A stretch of 64,000 nucleotides of DNA, taken from positions 27,614,253 through 27,678,252 of the forward strand of contig NC_092685.1 in the NCBI RefSeq assembly GCF_964275005.1, written 5' to 3'. Shown here piece after piece: positions 43,010-55,709 of the stretch. The translations under genes and the position numbers were made by a program. Position 1 is the first letter of the stretch. Each line of letters starts with the position of its first letter. Source of the DNA: Diadema setosum (lineage: Eukaryota > Echinodermata > Echinoidea > Diadematoida > Diadematidae). The notes under the pieces are model-generated. The model was given only the letters and a program-made list of their open reading frames with translations. It was not told the DNA's origin and searched no databases.

Positions 43010-44330
43010 TGTTGCTCAATTCTCTTTTGTTTGCGGATGATACAATCACTTTTTTTCTCATAAAAGCTTACATTCACTAACCATGATAATTAAAAGTTTC
43101 AGTATGGTTCAAATGTAATAAACTGTTACAATTAAAATATTGGTTAAACGAATCAAGTTCTTTCTAAAATACACCAAATCAAAATGTTATTATTCACATT
43201 GATGGTAAAAGATGCGATTTTAAGTCGTGTGTTAATTTTTGGGGAGTGATCATTGATTCACACTCAACATGGTCAGATCATATCCACAACGTCCATTCAA
43301 CAATATCAGGAATCATTATCCATACAGAGGATTTTCAGAGCCCAAATACAAGTGTTATTTTGTCGACGCACCTCATAACCTCCGACCCGCTTAGAAAGTT
43401 TGTTGAACTCGACCAATATTTTTTGCCGAGGCGACCAATATTTAAAATATTGGACGGAAAGAGGGGGATTCCCCAAAGTTTTTATAAACTGCACCGTGAT
43501 TGGTTGAGATATACAAGATGACCCGAAATATGAAGTAAAAACGTCTGTGATTGGTCAATCACAAATTAACTAAGATATAGTTTTTTTTTTTCTAAAATTC
43601 TGTGTTTATATTGTGTTACTAGACTTGTTTCAAGAACAGAAGATTTGTTTTGGCCTAGTTCGACGTTGATCTAAGTTTCCTTTGGAATGTACATCAAAAT
43701 ACATAGATCACTGTTTTATCTGGGAATGAAGTGGATTAACTTGCACTGAAGAGTGTACCATACCCCATGTCAGGATCAAGTACAGTAGGAGACCATACAG
43801 CACTCAGAGACAGAAAGGGTAAATGAAAATATTATTCTTTGCTAAAATCCTCTGTAGGATAATAATGATATCGGTGTCCTATTTTTGGTCATTACAAGGA
43901 AATATTGGACTCGCTAAGCAAATTATTGGACTCGTCTTCGACTCGTCCAATATTTGTGCATAGCTCGTCCAATATTTCCTTGTATTAACCTCAAGGCCAT
44001 CCAATATTATATAAACATCGGAATCTGCTGGAAAGTTAGAGAATATCTTACAATAAACACACTGCAGATTCCTATGAATGCTTTCTTACTACCTACTACA
44101 GCCTATTGTAATTGTATGTGGGGAAATCAATTCTATATTATACTAATGACCAGTCCCCTGTACAGTTTAAAGACATGTTTATTTCAGTCTTTAGCATTCC
44201 ATTTATACCCTACCCGTCACGCAACAGATTATCATTTAGAAAATCCTAAACCCATCATAGCACAAAATATTATAAGACACCATGGACCTTTGATTTCTAT
44301 GGAACTCATTGTCTGATGATCTCAGACGCA
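43010..44330 (+). mobile_element. CR1/L2-like LINE fragment (RT palm and C-terminus), split by an insertion
   Basis: A decayed frame near 43020-43060 reads LLFADDTITFF (catalytic box), followed by HIDGKRCDFKSCVNFWGVII and WSDHIHNVHSTISG up to about 43318. The family sequence resumes near 44020 with VREYLTINTLQI, AYCNCMWGNQFY and FHLYPTRHATDYHLENPKPI, ending about 44320. The roughly 700 bp in between is foreign and rich in CCAATATTT motifs. Many stops make this an old, dead copy. Confidence 0.72.
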
Positions 44331-44498
44331 GTGTCCTTCTCTTCAATGTTTGAAATAAAACAAAAAAAGAAAATAATTCCAGTATGAAAACGCTGGAATT
44401 AGTAATCTTGCTCAAAGATTCATTGTCAGCTTTAATCATAGCTGTTCGCCTATATGGTATTATTCTTCACTTTTACAAAAATTCAGTTTTATATAATA

Positions 44499-44502
<4 letters not shown>

Positions 44503-44548
<46 letters not shown>
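44503..44548 (+). repeat. (TA)n microsatellite
   Basis: Perfect TA run; another, shorter one lies at 44701-44726. Confidence 0.95.
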
Positions 44549-45387
44549 TAAATGGAAGAAATCAAGTTTGAGGCGGACGTTGCTCACGCATTGCATACAT
44601 AAATTATATATACATTATATATAATCCCTGACGAAGGGGGAGGCCCCCGAATAAAAAAATGGATTTTGAATATTATTCTTCTATCTTGACATTACTATTA
44701 CTATATATATATATATATATATATGTATAAACTATACACTGTTACTTTCTCTTCTCTTCTCCTAATTTCTCCCTGTTCAGGCATGTCCTTCTGTGGACCC
44801 TATTTATTTTGGTAAATGTGTGTTTCGCTCCTTCAGTTAAAAAATGAGAGAGAATCACAAGATATCATACCTCCCAGAGGCCGTAATCCCATTCCAGCAA
44901 CCTGCTTATCGCCATATATATATATACCATAAGATACTATGAAATGTTTGTTTGGGTATACACGTAAACATATCTATTTCTTTTCATTAACTTTTAAGGA
45001 CTCTTATCTGTATTTTTATGTGAACGTTGTTGATTTGTCGTAATGAATTTTATTTGTATAAGCGAATGAATAGACAAATTTAAAGTGAAACTGATATTAT
45101 TACCATTCTTGTTGGAAGGAATCACCTTGGTCTGAGAGTCTATACGCAAACTTTGAAGATGTTATTGGAAGTCGGTCCAGTGCAAAATGCATGTAGTATG
45201 AAAAATGAGAAAAATTACTTCCCTTACCAGCCATATTTGGTAACACGAATGGTTCTGGGTGAAGAGTTTTCTTTCAAGTTGTCCCCCTCTTTACAAACGA
45301 AATTTGCAAGATCGCAACTGCTGACCTACATTTTTAACAAACATATATGTCGGAAAAAAGGAACAGTCTGTAAGAACTGTAAGAACG

Positions 45388-45726
45388 AGACAAACTGAAG
45401 AAAACTCATACCCCATATCTTCGCCCCTGTAACCCCTTGCTTCCGTTTAATATGCCTTGTCTACCTTGGACTACTAAACATAATAATGTCGGAATTTCGG
45501 AGCTTGGTTGTTTGTTCCATGTTCATAATGTCTCAGCCGGCAACCAAGGAAAGCCTGGTGATAGTGTCGCTGCTCAGAATGCAGTATCCAGGTTCGAATC
45601 CCGCTGGTTCCTTTTTTCCCCGATATGTTTATTAAAAATGTCATATCACGAGTTGCGATCTGACAAATTTCGTTTATACAGAGGGAGACAAATGGAAGAA
45701 AACTCATACCCCATATCTTCGCCCCT
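45388..45726 (+). repeat. 41-bp direct repeats flanking a tRNA-like segment
   Basis: GAAGAAAACTCATACCCCAT and the adjoining ATCTTCGCCCCT occur at 45388-45428 and again at 45686-45726, almost unchanged. Between them is about 257 bp with a tRNA-like stretch. A separate inverted match links 45280-45320 with 45645-45690 (GTTGCGATCT, AAATTTCGTTT). The structure suggests an inserted or duplicated small element; the family is not recognised. Confidence 0.6.
45539..45611 (+). other. tRNA-like sequence (relic or SINE head)
   Basis: It has a good B box (GGTTCGAATCCC) and ends TGGTTCC, followed at once by a T6 run (45612-45617) as in Pol III terminators. GG(C)AACCA at the 5' end can pair with TGGTTCC if one base is bulged. 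CTGC/GCAG forms an anticodon stem. The T-arm stem has mismatches and position 33 is C, so it is unlikely to be a working tRNA. It may be a tRNA-derived SINE relic. Confidence 0.45.
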
Positions 45727-46270
45727 CGTTTCGCTGAACACTAATTTGATATCATTTTCATAATGATCTGTCGTACGTAATGCATAAGTCGTTCAATACA
45801 ACCTATACGTAATAATTCCATTAATTTTAGAAGCGCTGACTTTTTGTGTAAAGTGTAAGCAGAAATGTTTAAACCTGAGAGGGAAAACGTGTGGTTGTTT
45901 TTTTTTTTTTTTTTTGTCATCGAAATATATTTCTGTTAATAAGTCATCACTGAAATAGCTTAAGACTGTAGGTATTTAAAATGTGTGGGTTTTTTTAAAC
46001 CTTGTGTCAGTAAAGTGTCATTTTAATCCTCCCCGCATATTTACATCTCTTTCTCTTTTCACAGTCTCTATATGCTGTATTACTCACGTATTTTTTAAAA
46101 AATTATTTTGTATGTGTATTACAAATCTCCTTGGACAATTTGTACAGATATGTTGCCAAACTAGTCTTCTATCATCTCGTGAGGTCTGTGACAAATTAGA
46201 TTTTTATGCCTGCATAAAAATGTAAATATAAAATAAATCAAAGGAAAATACTGTAGCATGTCGAGCACGA

Positions 46271-46272
46271 CA

Positions 46273-46312
<40 letters not shown>
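46271..46312 (+). repeat. (CT)n microsatellite
   Basis: CT run with one TT interruption. Confidence 0.95.
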
Positions 46313-46313
<1 letters not shown>

Positions 46314-46916
46314 GTAAGCATTACATAAGGCCAATGAAATAAAAAGAAATATGTGTACTCTCAAATCTATTAAAAAAACTTATATCAAAACTTTATGGAG
46401 AGGATAGATAGAGCATAACATTTTGACGTCACGATGAGACGTTTAAATGAAAATTTGACAACGGGTGGTGGAGTACCTGCATTCCTGAATATTGAAAAAA
46501 AAAACACCCTGGAATACCTCCATCAGAGTTCACCTGCAATAGTGAGAGGGAGCTATCTAAGTAATCTCGTACTTCAAATCTATGTCTTCCATCAAGCCCT
46601 GTTCGTTCATAATATAATCCATTTGAGCGAAATTATAATATGTCAGGTAATGTGCAGTAACAGCAGACTTTCCGCCTCAACTCTTATATGGGAGTATAGT
46701 TCTTACATAATGATTTATCCCTCCAAATATTTGATCTTGTTGACAACTAGAATCTGGACGAAATGCAGATGGAAATGAAAGAGGACAACGGGAAGCTAAG
46801 AATATGCGGTATAGAAACTGTCATGATCACGGGCCAGTTTTTCATTCCCCTGTAGATACTCCCCCCCCCCCCCCCCAAATACTTGAAGTCGTTCTTCACA
46901 TTGAGTACTGCACCAC

Positions 46917-47520
46917 CTAAGGTTGTGAATACACGTCGTCGATATTAAATGCCATCACCTTTGTCTTCTTGGCATTGAGCCGTAGACCAATCTTCTTGCA
47001 CTCCTTTTCCACTGCAAGTAGCAGCTCCCTTGCCTTTTCAGTCATATCTGATATTAAGGCAATATCGTCAGCAAATTCAAGGTCAGTAACCATTACAGAT
47101 GGAATGCAACGGCTTTGACGAGGGACCAATGTAAATTCAAGCTCCTCCTCCTTGCAATTGACGGCAATCCTCAAAGCATAGTCAAGGGCTACGATAATCA
47201 GAAAGGGTGCTAATGTGTCTCCTTGAAGTACCCCAGCCAGTATTTCAAAGTACTCTGTCTCTCCATCAGGTGAGCACACCTTTGCATGCGTCTTGCAGTA
47301 AGTGACATTAATTGCATGAAATAGTTTCTCGGGAATGCCATAAGCATTGGGGATCTCGGGATGCTTCCCTCGATGGATGCTGTCACAGGCCTTCTTGAAA
47401 TCGATGAATGTGATCACTGCAGGAAGGCTCATATCTCTCACTCCTTCAAGAATTCTTTCAAGTGCTAGGATCTGTCGGAAGCCATTATGAGAGTCCCTTA
47501 GCAGTGGGTCTCCAGTTCTA
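46917..47520 (-). mobile_element. LINE reverse-transcriptase fragment
   Basis: On the - strand the frame reads TGDPLLRDSHNGFRQILAL, then VITFIDFKKACDSIHRGK, AGVLQGDTLAPFLIIVALDY, DLEFADDIALIS and KKIGLRLNAKKTKVM. These are the finger and palm motifs of a LINE reverse transcriptase with the F-A-D-D catalytic box. About six residues seem missing after NGFR (usual GRST). It differs from the LINE at 37870-41190, so it is a second family. The 5' part and C-terminus are absent. Confidence 0.88.
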
Positions 47521-48704
47521 CGTAGGTCTGATAAGGTCTACACTTAACATCATCCCAGCTCCAGGTAGCCAAAAAGTAATATTTTCAAGGTAAAGATATT
47601 GATAACAAGAGAACGATGCCTTCTCCTCTACTTTTTGCGAGAGATTTTGTGCACTGAGGAAACAATATAGATGTGTGGTAAAACAACCGTCTAGCAAGAT
47701 TAAACCTTTGGCTACCAGTTTGTATGCTTTTGATAGTGGAAATATTGAAAAACTACTCATTTTCATTTCATTTATAAGAAAAAACAAGTGTGTCACATAT
47801 TAAGAATCCAGTAGTGAGTTCTCTTATCATTCTCCTGTTGAGACCATCAATCTGATCTTTTTTATGTGTTCTTCTTTAAATTGCAAGGAAAAACAACAAC
47901 AACTAATGTAATTGTGCTACTTATTACCATTTTCCATAATATGGTTATTCCGCCAATGGTCAACAGATACGCAAATACGGATGTGGAATTGGATGTGAAA
48001 TAAGCAACATTTTTATTTCTGTTTCCAGTTTTTGAATGACCCTTGATACGTGAAGTTGGACATTCTGCGAGTTCATCACTTTAAACGGACGCGTATGACA
48101 CCCGTGAAATGAAAGATTCCTCTTGAAACACGGAATTGCAAAATGAAATAATGCATTTATTCAGCCAAAATGCAAATCCATACAGCAAATAATCTGTCAG
48201 TGATTAATTATACACACTGAGTATAAACATTTCCCTTGACACAATGTCAATGTATGATTAAACATGTGTTTTAATAGGACAAACACGCATTTCAACCTAT
48301 CGAAAACCAATATTATTTGTGCAGAAACCAACTGCAAACCAGCATAAACAATCATACTTTTTTTTAAAAAAAAGATGAGTAATAAAATACACACGCAGAG
48401 TTTATTATACATATAAACATTCTTCAAAGTTAAGGCAGCACTGACCCAATTGCCAATTCATGAGTAGCAGAATTTAACCAAAACGACTTAAATCATATTA
48501 CGCGTCACACTCATTTTACGACGATATCCGAAATTCATCTTGATGCAATATCTGCTTTGGACTTTCACCAGTGCTTTTATTTCGCACACTTACATGGCAC
48601 TGAAGAGGCACTTATTATTCTGTTACAGGTACAGTCAATATAAATCTTTCCCCCTGAATTCGTTTAATTTGATTTTCCCACTGCGGCGTAATGACTTGTG
48701 TAAT

Positions 48705-49175
48705 TAAAGGAGACCTCCAGATGATTTTCAGACTTTTACATATGAACAACTATAAATTGGTTATACCGGGTACAGAGTTTCAGAATTTATAGTGATTGGG
48801 ATGAGGAAAAAGAATGTTTTCAAAATCTATAACAAATCACTATGAACAAGGATGATGACATGACAGCCTCACTAAAGGAATGCACAAGTTGGGGCTCAAG
48901 GAAGCAGAACAAAAGAAGAAGGCATGCATACATTATCCACAGGTGAACTTGTAAACTGGCAATATTGTAATGGAAATTACACTGCTACATTTCTGAAATA
49001 TGTGAGGCTCCTATGTCATCATCATTGTTCAGTGTAATTTGTTTAAGGTTTTTCAAAGTATTTTTTTCTCTGCTCAAGGACCACAATAAATTCTACAAAT
49101 CTACACATGGAGCTGTTGATTTATGTACTACATGATGTGAAATTATGAAAATCGTCTGGAATGCCCCTTTAATAA
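48705..49175. mobile_element. MITE, ~470 bp
   Basis: TTAAAGGAGACCTCCAGATG at the left is inverted at about 49150-49175 as CGTCTGGAATGCCCCTTTAA, with a few mismatches. The interior is AT-rich and non-coding. TA flanks are possible. Confidence 0.75.
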
Positions 49176-49344
49176 CCGTTATACCCGTATGTTAGCAACC
49201 TGACGAACATAATTGATGAATGATATATTGGAACGCACTTTGAGCTTTACAGCACCATGGAAAAGAACTTTACATGTATCAAAATATTGCATTTATATCA
49301 TGTACAAAATGATTCATTTCTCATGGTATAATACATCTACACTC

Positions 49345-49996
49345 CTCAAAATAAGTTCTGCAATTAAAGTTTGAAATATCATATTTCTCTTATACCCGCA
49401 TTACCTTCATTGAATATGACATCATGATAAGAAAGCCTGATTAATTATATCTAAAATGACACCTCACTTACTATGGTTGTGTTCTTGGAATGTGCAAAAC
49501 AGCCGAGTCGCAACAATCATTCTGCTATTGATGATGTACAGTTTTGATGAAAAGGGCTACTTGAATAAGCAATCCTGAAATGAGAGCACTTGCAAAAACT
49601 CCCATTTCCTAGACATTAGATGACTGTTTGGGCAACCTTTATGTTTAATTTTAATTTGCAGATACTACTGCAGTTTTTTGTTCATGGATGAAGCCTGGAA
49701 TCTAATGATAATCTCACAATGCATTCTTTTCGAGCACATTCCTTCCCTGAAACGACAAAGCAAATGGGAATTATTTTGTTTGACATAACACGTTTGCTCT
49801 ATTTTGCAACATTTCACATTTGACCTTTCCTCATACTCAGTCGTAGTGTGCATTCCAGGCATGCATAATGTAAACAAGTGAGTTGTTGTTGTAAAGAAAA
49901 TTGATCAGGCTTTCTTATGATGTCACATTTGAATGAATATGATTAGTTTAAAGAAAAATATGATACATGAAATTGGAATTGCAGGACATTTTTGAG
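49345..49996. mobile_element. MITE with ~100-bp inverted ends
   Basis: The left end CTCAAAATAAGTTCTGCAAT is inverted at 49976-49996, and the match continues inward through AATCAGGCTTTCTTAT...CAT (left 49400-49445, right about 49895-49945). The middle is non-coding. Confidence 0.75.
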
Positions 49997-51139
49997 GGGT
50001 TTATTTTCAACGTCCCCCCGTAACCAATTCCACTGGGTTATAATCAACTCATCTATAGAAGAGTTGAGTTGAACCATCCTAACTAGTACATTGAAAGTGG
50101 CTGTCGTAGATAGGAAACAAACCAAACAATTGTCTGTTTACACCGAAGTCTTCATTGATGAAGTCAGAGTATATAATTGAGTGCATATAGGTTTTAATCA
50201 ATGTTAATGGAGAAAGCCTTGTCAGTTTGCAAATTGAACTATATTTGAGAGTCATTCAACATGATTCCTGTCTGAGGACTGCAACGTATCTGATCGAAAT
50301 GACTTTGAAGGGAAATTAAGTAATACCCCCTCCCCTCCCCCTCAAAAAAAAAAAAAAAAATAGACGCGATCAGTTTGGGACTATTACCAACCAACCTTTT
50401 GTCTTTCATCAGCACAAAAGCAAGCGCGGAATTGTTGTTTTGTATTTTCCGTAGTTAACCATATAGGTTACGGCCTTTATAGAAGCAGAATTGCTCTGAA
50501 ACAAACTTTTACATTTTAATCTAACCCTCACTACTTCATACACGAATATACATACTTTAGAGGAGAGGACTAATGTTTTCGGCAATACGGTCTCAGTAAG
50601 GGATATTGCGTGCTTTGCACTTATTTATTCCCTTTTTTCTTTTTTTTTTGTGTGCTACAATCTTAGACAAATTATGGCAAAATCTTTATTTCTTGCACAG
50701 CCCCTTTTCTTCTATGGTAAGTTGGGCCTCACCCTACGGCTGCGACGTAAGATAATAAGCTGTCAGTATAGGTAAGATGACGTGATAGAAATGGGCGACG
50801 AAACAGAGTGCACTTGCAAATAGTCAGCTCATTCAGATGACGCTGATGCGAAAGTGAGAACCGCGAGATACAGGATGCACCGAGTAGCAAGAGCACTTCA
50901 TTTTCCGCCCCTTGTCGACGCCATGATAAATGCAGTCAGTGTATAACCTCATTGAAATTTCTTAAATCCGGGTCATTAGTGAGAAAATGCCCCAATAAAA
51001 CGTACATGTATCAAGAAACCAAGGACAGACCATGAGAGATCTTCTCCATCTCAGTGTCCACGACCTGTACGGATGTTACAATTTAAGAAGTCGAACCAAA
51101 CTACAAAAATTTAATGAAGTAGTTCTAAAGCCCGCCGAG
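49997..51139. other. Intergenic, nothing recognised
   Basis: AT-rich DNA with a poly(A) run near 50344. No coding or repeat structure was identified. Confidence 0.5.
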
Positions 51140-52175
51140 CACTACACGATCAGACCGGTTGTTCGCCTGGGAGGCGTGCAACCAGTCGCACGTCTCGAAA
51201 CTGCACACTACTAGTATACTATCAGATTACACAGCTCGGCTTACGACCTTTCTGGCTCACCTTCCGGATGAAACAGAAGAGTATAAAAATGCGCGCAGTT
51301 CGCTTTTACCGTGTGTCTAAAAAAAAAAAGAAAAGAAGAAAAAAAAAAACCCAAACCTAGACACTTTTGAAATGGCAACCGAATAAGAAATACATGATTC
51401 TGGGGGGAATATGTATGGATAGCTTATGGACTCAACTTTCGTATGACACCAAAAAGTCTAAAAATAATTCAATAATAAGTAGCCAGTAGCTGTGACATTC
51501 CTTTTTCAACAAAATGTATTTGTATAACCATAGATGGGTATTATGTAAATTCATTATTCAAATACATTTTGTTGAAAAAGGAATGTCACAGCTACTGGCT
51601 ACTTATCATTCAGGTTACCCATTGACCTGAAGAATAAATAGCTGACATCTTTGACATTCTTTTCTTTTTTGACAATCCATTATTGAATATTCAGTGTTAC
51701 ATAATCCCTACCTATAATATCAACTTCAGTTTTGAAAGCTCCAACGGACTACCCTCTCGCAAAATTGGAAGGCTAATTCCTGCGCAGCCTAATTTTCATA
51801 CCCTTTACAAAAATGAGCAGTGCTCATTCAAGCATGAATTATTTTTAGACTTTTTGGTGTCATATGAAAGTTGAGTCCATAAGCTATTCATACATATAAA
51901 TCTTTTCCCCAAGAATCATATATTTCTTATTTGGCAGCCATTTCAAAAGTGTATAGTTGTTGTTTGTTTGTTTGTTTGTTTGTTTTTTTGAGACACACGG
52001 TATACGCTCTGCATAATACTGTACCGTGATTGGCTGAAAGCCCACGACCGGTCGTGAAAATTCAACATGTCAAATCTCTACGACTGGCACTAAGACCCAG
52101 TCGCACGACTGGAAACTAGAAAGACTGGTAACGTCACACTTCTGGTCTCAAGGTAATACGACCGGTCTGCATGAT
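51140..52175. mobile_element. Large fold-back element with nested hairpin
   Basis: The segment 51310-51475 is inverted at about 51850-52000 (shared landmarks: ACCGTGTGTCT, CACTTTTGAAATGGC, TAGCTTATGGACTCAACTTT, ACACCAAAAAGTCTAAAAAT). Inside the left half, 51475-51525 pairs with 51555-51608 as a nearly perfect 50-bp stem (AAGTAGCCAGTAGCTGTGAC). The outer limits are set by a weak GATCAGACCGGT match on each side and are approximate. Confidence 0.7.
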
Positions 52176-54360
52176 TGTAGGATCAATCCGCGATCCCCGA
52201 TCACGTTGTTCCAAACAGAAGCTAAACAAAAATACCCTATAGTGGTAACTAACTCCTTTCGCCCACCATCTGAAGAATCCGCTCTGTTCAGACTTAACTT
52301 TGCTCGCCAAAAATCCAAGATTCAGGATGCGAATCTTGTTATCAGTGATTTAGAAATCTGGAACAAACGCGTAGACACTCTTCCTTGACAAGTCCTCGGA
52401 CTGCAAAAACATTTCCAAAAAACAGGACGAAAAGAGCTGCAAAGGATTGAACATTACATTGCACGTCCGGCTCACACATTTCTGTCGATTCTGTGCATTT
52501 CTGTGCATTATTCAAACGCGCAAGTATACGGCACGAAAAGATTTTATTTCAAAACGTCCAAATCCAAACAAGATCCCAGACGCCACGGTTTACAGACGTA
52601 TATACCATGTATGTCATTCTGTACCTCCAAACTATCAAATAATTTGCAAACATTTCCAGGTTGACTAAAAATGATACCTTACATGAATTTGGTCAGAGAG
52701 CCATTCGAATCCTGTTTAATTCCGAATATTTATAGAAAGACCATCGTTGAGGACATGCAGGGCTATACTTCTCTAGTGTATGAGGTAATCTGTTCCTTAT
52801 AGCAATTCACATTTCAAAGTCCTTGCACTATGATTTGAACCTAGTATATACATAGAGTAGTCTTATACATCGGTTTTTGTTTTTCTCCATACTTTGTACG
52901 CGAAACATGTATAAAAGTTCCAGGATTATTTCACTATGTGATATGCACAAAATCAAAATGCAGAGTGGTGACAGATTATGAATAAACCATATATTTCACT
53001 TCTGAGCTTTGATTTTCATGAGAAAGAAGATCTCTCTGTAAAGAAAATACCAATATAATTGTACACGGGATATTGGGGAATGTGTGAAAAATACAGCCAC
53101 AGGTTAAACATTCCGTTATATGAATTCTTTCGTGTGCATTTATAGTTTTACCTTCATTACCAAAAGCAAAGTTATAATGAAAAGATTACGGGCATGCGGA
53201 TAATGCGAATATAAGTGGAAGAATACGTAACTAATAATACGTCGCAATATTTACCAAAACTTTCTGAAAGCCTGTAATATGATAATATTTGGGTATAGGT
53301 ACAAAGCTTACAACTGAAATTAAGCTCAAAAGTTCTCTGATAACTTAATTAAGCATTATACTCATGTATTTGACTTGTACCATTTGAATAATTCGTCATA
53401 ATAATCATTATTGTCAAATCATATATCATAAATATTGCTTCTATTAAGACGGAAAATTGCATGTTGTAGTAAGAACAACAACAACAACAAAATACAAAGC
53501 CCGCAGAATACTAAATTCGTACAATGAGGTTTCAGATTTTGTTGCTGGTGGATATTTTCTTAAGAAAGTTTTGCCTGACATACATAAAATGGGTATGTTA
53601 CACATGATATCCAAAAGTCAATTCTCATTCAGAAATTATGTTTTCGTAGACTAACATTCCACTGAGTTCATTCCACAAATGGATTTATCTGATTATGTAA
53701 TCCAACACAGTGATGAATTAAGAGCTTCCGATATTGTCTTACTTATGAATGTGACTTCTCTGGCGGCTAATTCATTGAATAATCAAAAACAAATAAACAA
53801 GCAAACACACACACATACACACACACAAACAAGCAAACAATCTGACAGTACTGCAGGCCCTACTACTACTAAACTTCCAACTTTCATTTTCATATTTCAG
53901 CCGGAAAATACGAAATTGGAAGCTTGCACATGATGCATTATTGAGAAACTGAAATATTGATACATTACGTCATATTCTTTTTCTTTTCTTATCTTATCCT
54001 TCGTATCACAGTGCTCCTATATCATTTGAGCAAATATTTGTCTTCGGATTCTCTTTTTTTTTTTTTTTTTTTTTACTCATTCGGCGGCATGGTAATTATA
54101 TCACGTTGTAATGGGATCTTCATGATATGTCTTACAATGTACTTGTTCTGCCAAACTATATAATGTTGCAGCAACTCTGCGTGGGGCTCAAAGCAAATGT
54201 CCCACACAGACAATTTAAGAAAAGAAAATCACAGATTACACACGAGAAAAAAAAAACACACACACCTCGTGTAACTTTCATTTACGGCCTCTATTCGAAA
54301 GCTTGACACCTGCAACTCGTTTAGCCAGAACAATGTCCAAATTACCTTCATCGCTCAACT
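52176..54360. other. Intergenic, nothing recognised
   Basis: Short frames at 52206-52388, 52447-52668 and 53457-53933 show no motif. A CA-rich tract lies at 53805-53830 and a poly(T) at 54055-54074. Confidence 0.5.
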
Positions 54361-54771
54361 TAAAGGGGATGGCTAGTAACTGATCAGTGGGAATCGGTGG
54401 GAATGCTGGGGAATGATTGTTCCAATCCTTGTGGGATTCATTTAAGAGTACATTATATATCTATTGCTGTGTGAAAATTATTTGCTTCAGAATGGTCTCA
54501 TATTCAAGTAATGAGCAGTTTAATGTTTCCAGGTTAGCATGCCTGTACAGTGACGGGGCGATCGATAACGGGCTGTTAACGATCGCCCCGTCACTGTTCA
54601 GGCATGCTAACCTTGAAACGTTGAACTACACATAACTTGAATATGAGACCATTCTGAAGCAAATAATTTTCACACAACAATGTACTCTTAAATGAATCCC
54701 ACAGGGATTGGAACAATCATCACCCAGCATTCCCACTGATTCCAAATGATCAGTTACTAGCCATCCCCTTT
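54361..54771. mobile_element. Fold-back element, ~411 bp, almost a complete palindrome
   Basis: The left arm starts TAAAGGGGATGGCTAGTAAC (54361) and the right arm ends GTTACTAGCCATCCCCTTTA (54771). The arms match along nearly their whole length, about 200 bp each, meeting near 54569 (GACGGGGCGATCG...CGATCGCCCCGTC). Flanking TA is compatible with a TA target. No coding sequence. It abuts the piggyBac-like MITE copy B. Confidence 0.9.
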
Positions 54772-54773
54772 AA

Positions 54774-55705
54774 CCCTATAAAGCCCAAGGGGGGGGGGGG
54801 CACATTGTACCCCTACCATATTTTCGTGTGCCGCTCCTACACCCTTCACCCGATTTCAACCAAATTTCGTGACTTTTCCTAAAATCTTATCGCGCACATT
54901 TTGATGTATTATTAGTTATGTCCGATATTGCTGGTTGCCATGGCAACCATAAACTGACAACCATGTTCGTTAGATTTTGCATGATTTTCTGTTCCAATTT
55001 CAATTAACAATATAATAATGGATGAAAAAGGGTGAGGGAATTATGGTTGTGAATTACCCTGAAATGGTTTTCTTATTATTTCCTTTATTTTCTATATAAC
55101 ATAAAGGCATCAAACAATAGATATAATAAAAATAATCGAAAATACAGCATTTTCCAAAGACTACTCTTTTATTTTGTGTTATTTTCACACACGCTTTGCC
55201 TGTAATATCATTTGCTTATCATATTATCTGCAAACTAAAAATTACAATATTTTGGTAATATGAAATGCGATACCAATATATGTATATTCATTCCAAGCAA
55301 TACATCATAGGTTTTATATATATATCTTTATATTGTAATAAATAGCGCCCCCATGTGTTGACCTTGAGAAATTTCAACCATAACAAATAGTGAAGGTTGA
55401 CTTGCTTTTCCTTTGTGGTAAATATGAAAATGATTGATATAAAATAAAAAAATATATATACTGGGGATAAAGAAATAAACAGAAAAATATGATTTTAGCG
55501 TAATTCCTATGTATTTCTTTATTTTTGGTAAAGTGGATGACCTTGAGAAGTTTCAAATGTTGGGTCATGTAGAGTACGAGTTGTTCTACCCATCTGCCAA
55601 ATATGACGGTCATACATCATATAATAAAGAAGTTATATAGGGGGCACAATGTGCCCCCCCCCCCTTGGGGCTGGAAGGGGTCAAAATAGCTTGGGCTTTA
55701 TAGGG
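54774..55705. mobile_element. piggyBac-like MITE, copy B (complete)
   Basis: TIRs CCCTATAAAGCCCAAG (left) and CTTGGGCTTTATAGGG (right) are each flanked by TTAA, at 54770-54773 and 55706-55709. TTAA duplication with CCC/GGG termini is the piggyBac hallmark. The interior (932 bp) is non-coding with G-runs near both ends. It appears intact as a nonautonomous element. Confidence 0.85.
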
Positions 55706-55709
55706 TTAA

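Noticed and set aside
45539-45611. Functional tRNA gene
   Set aside because: T-arm mismatches, a bulged acceptor stem and C at position 33 argue for a relic.
53457-53933. Two consecutive short + strand frames
   Set aside because: No domain, AT-rich composition and no splice pattern linking them.
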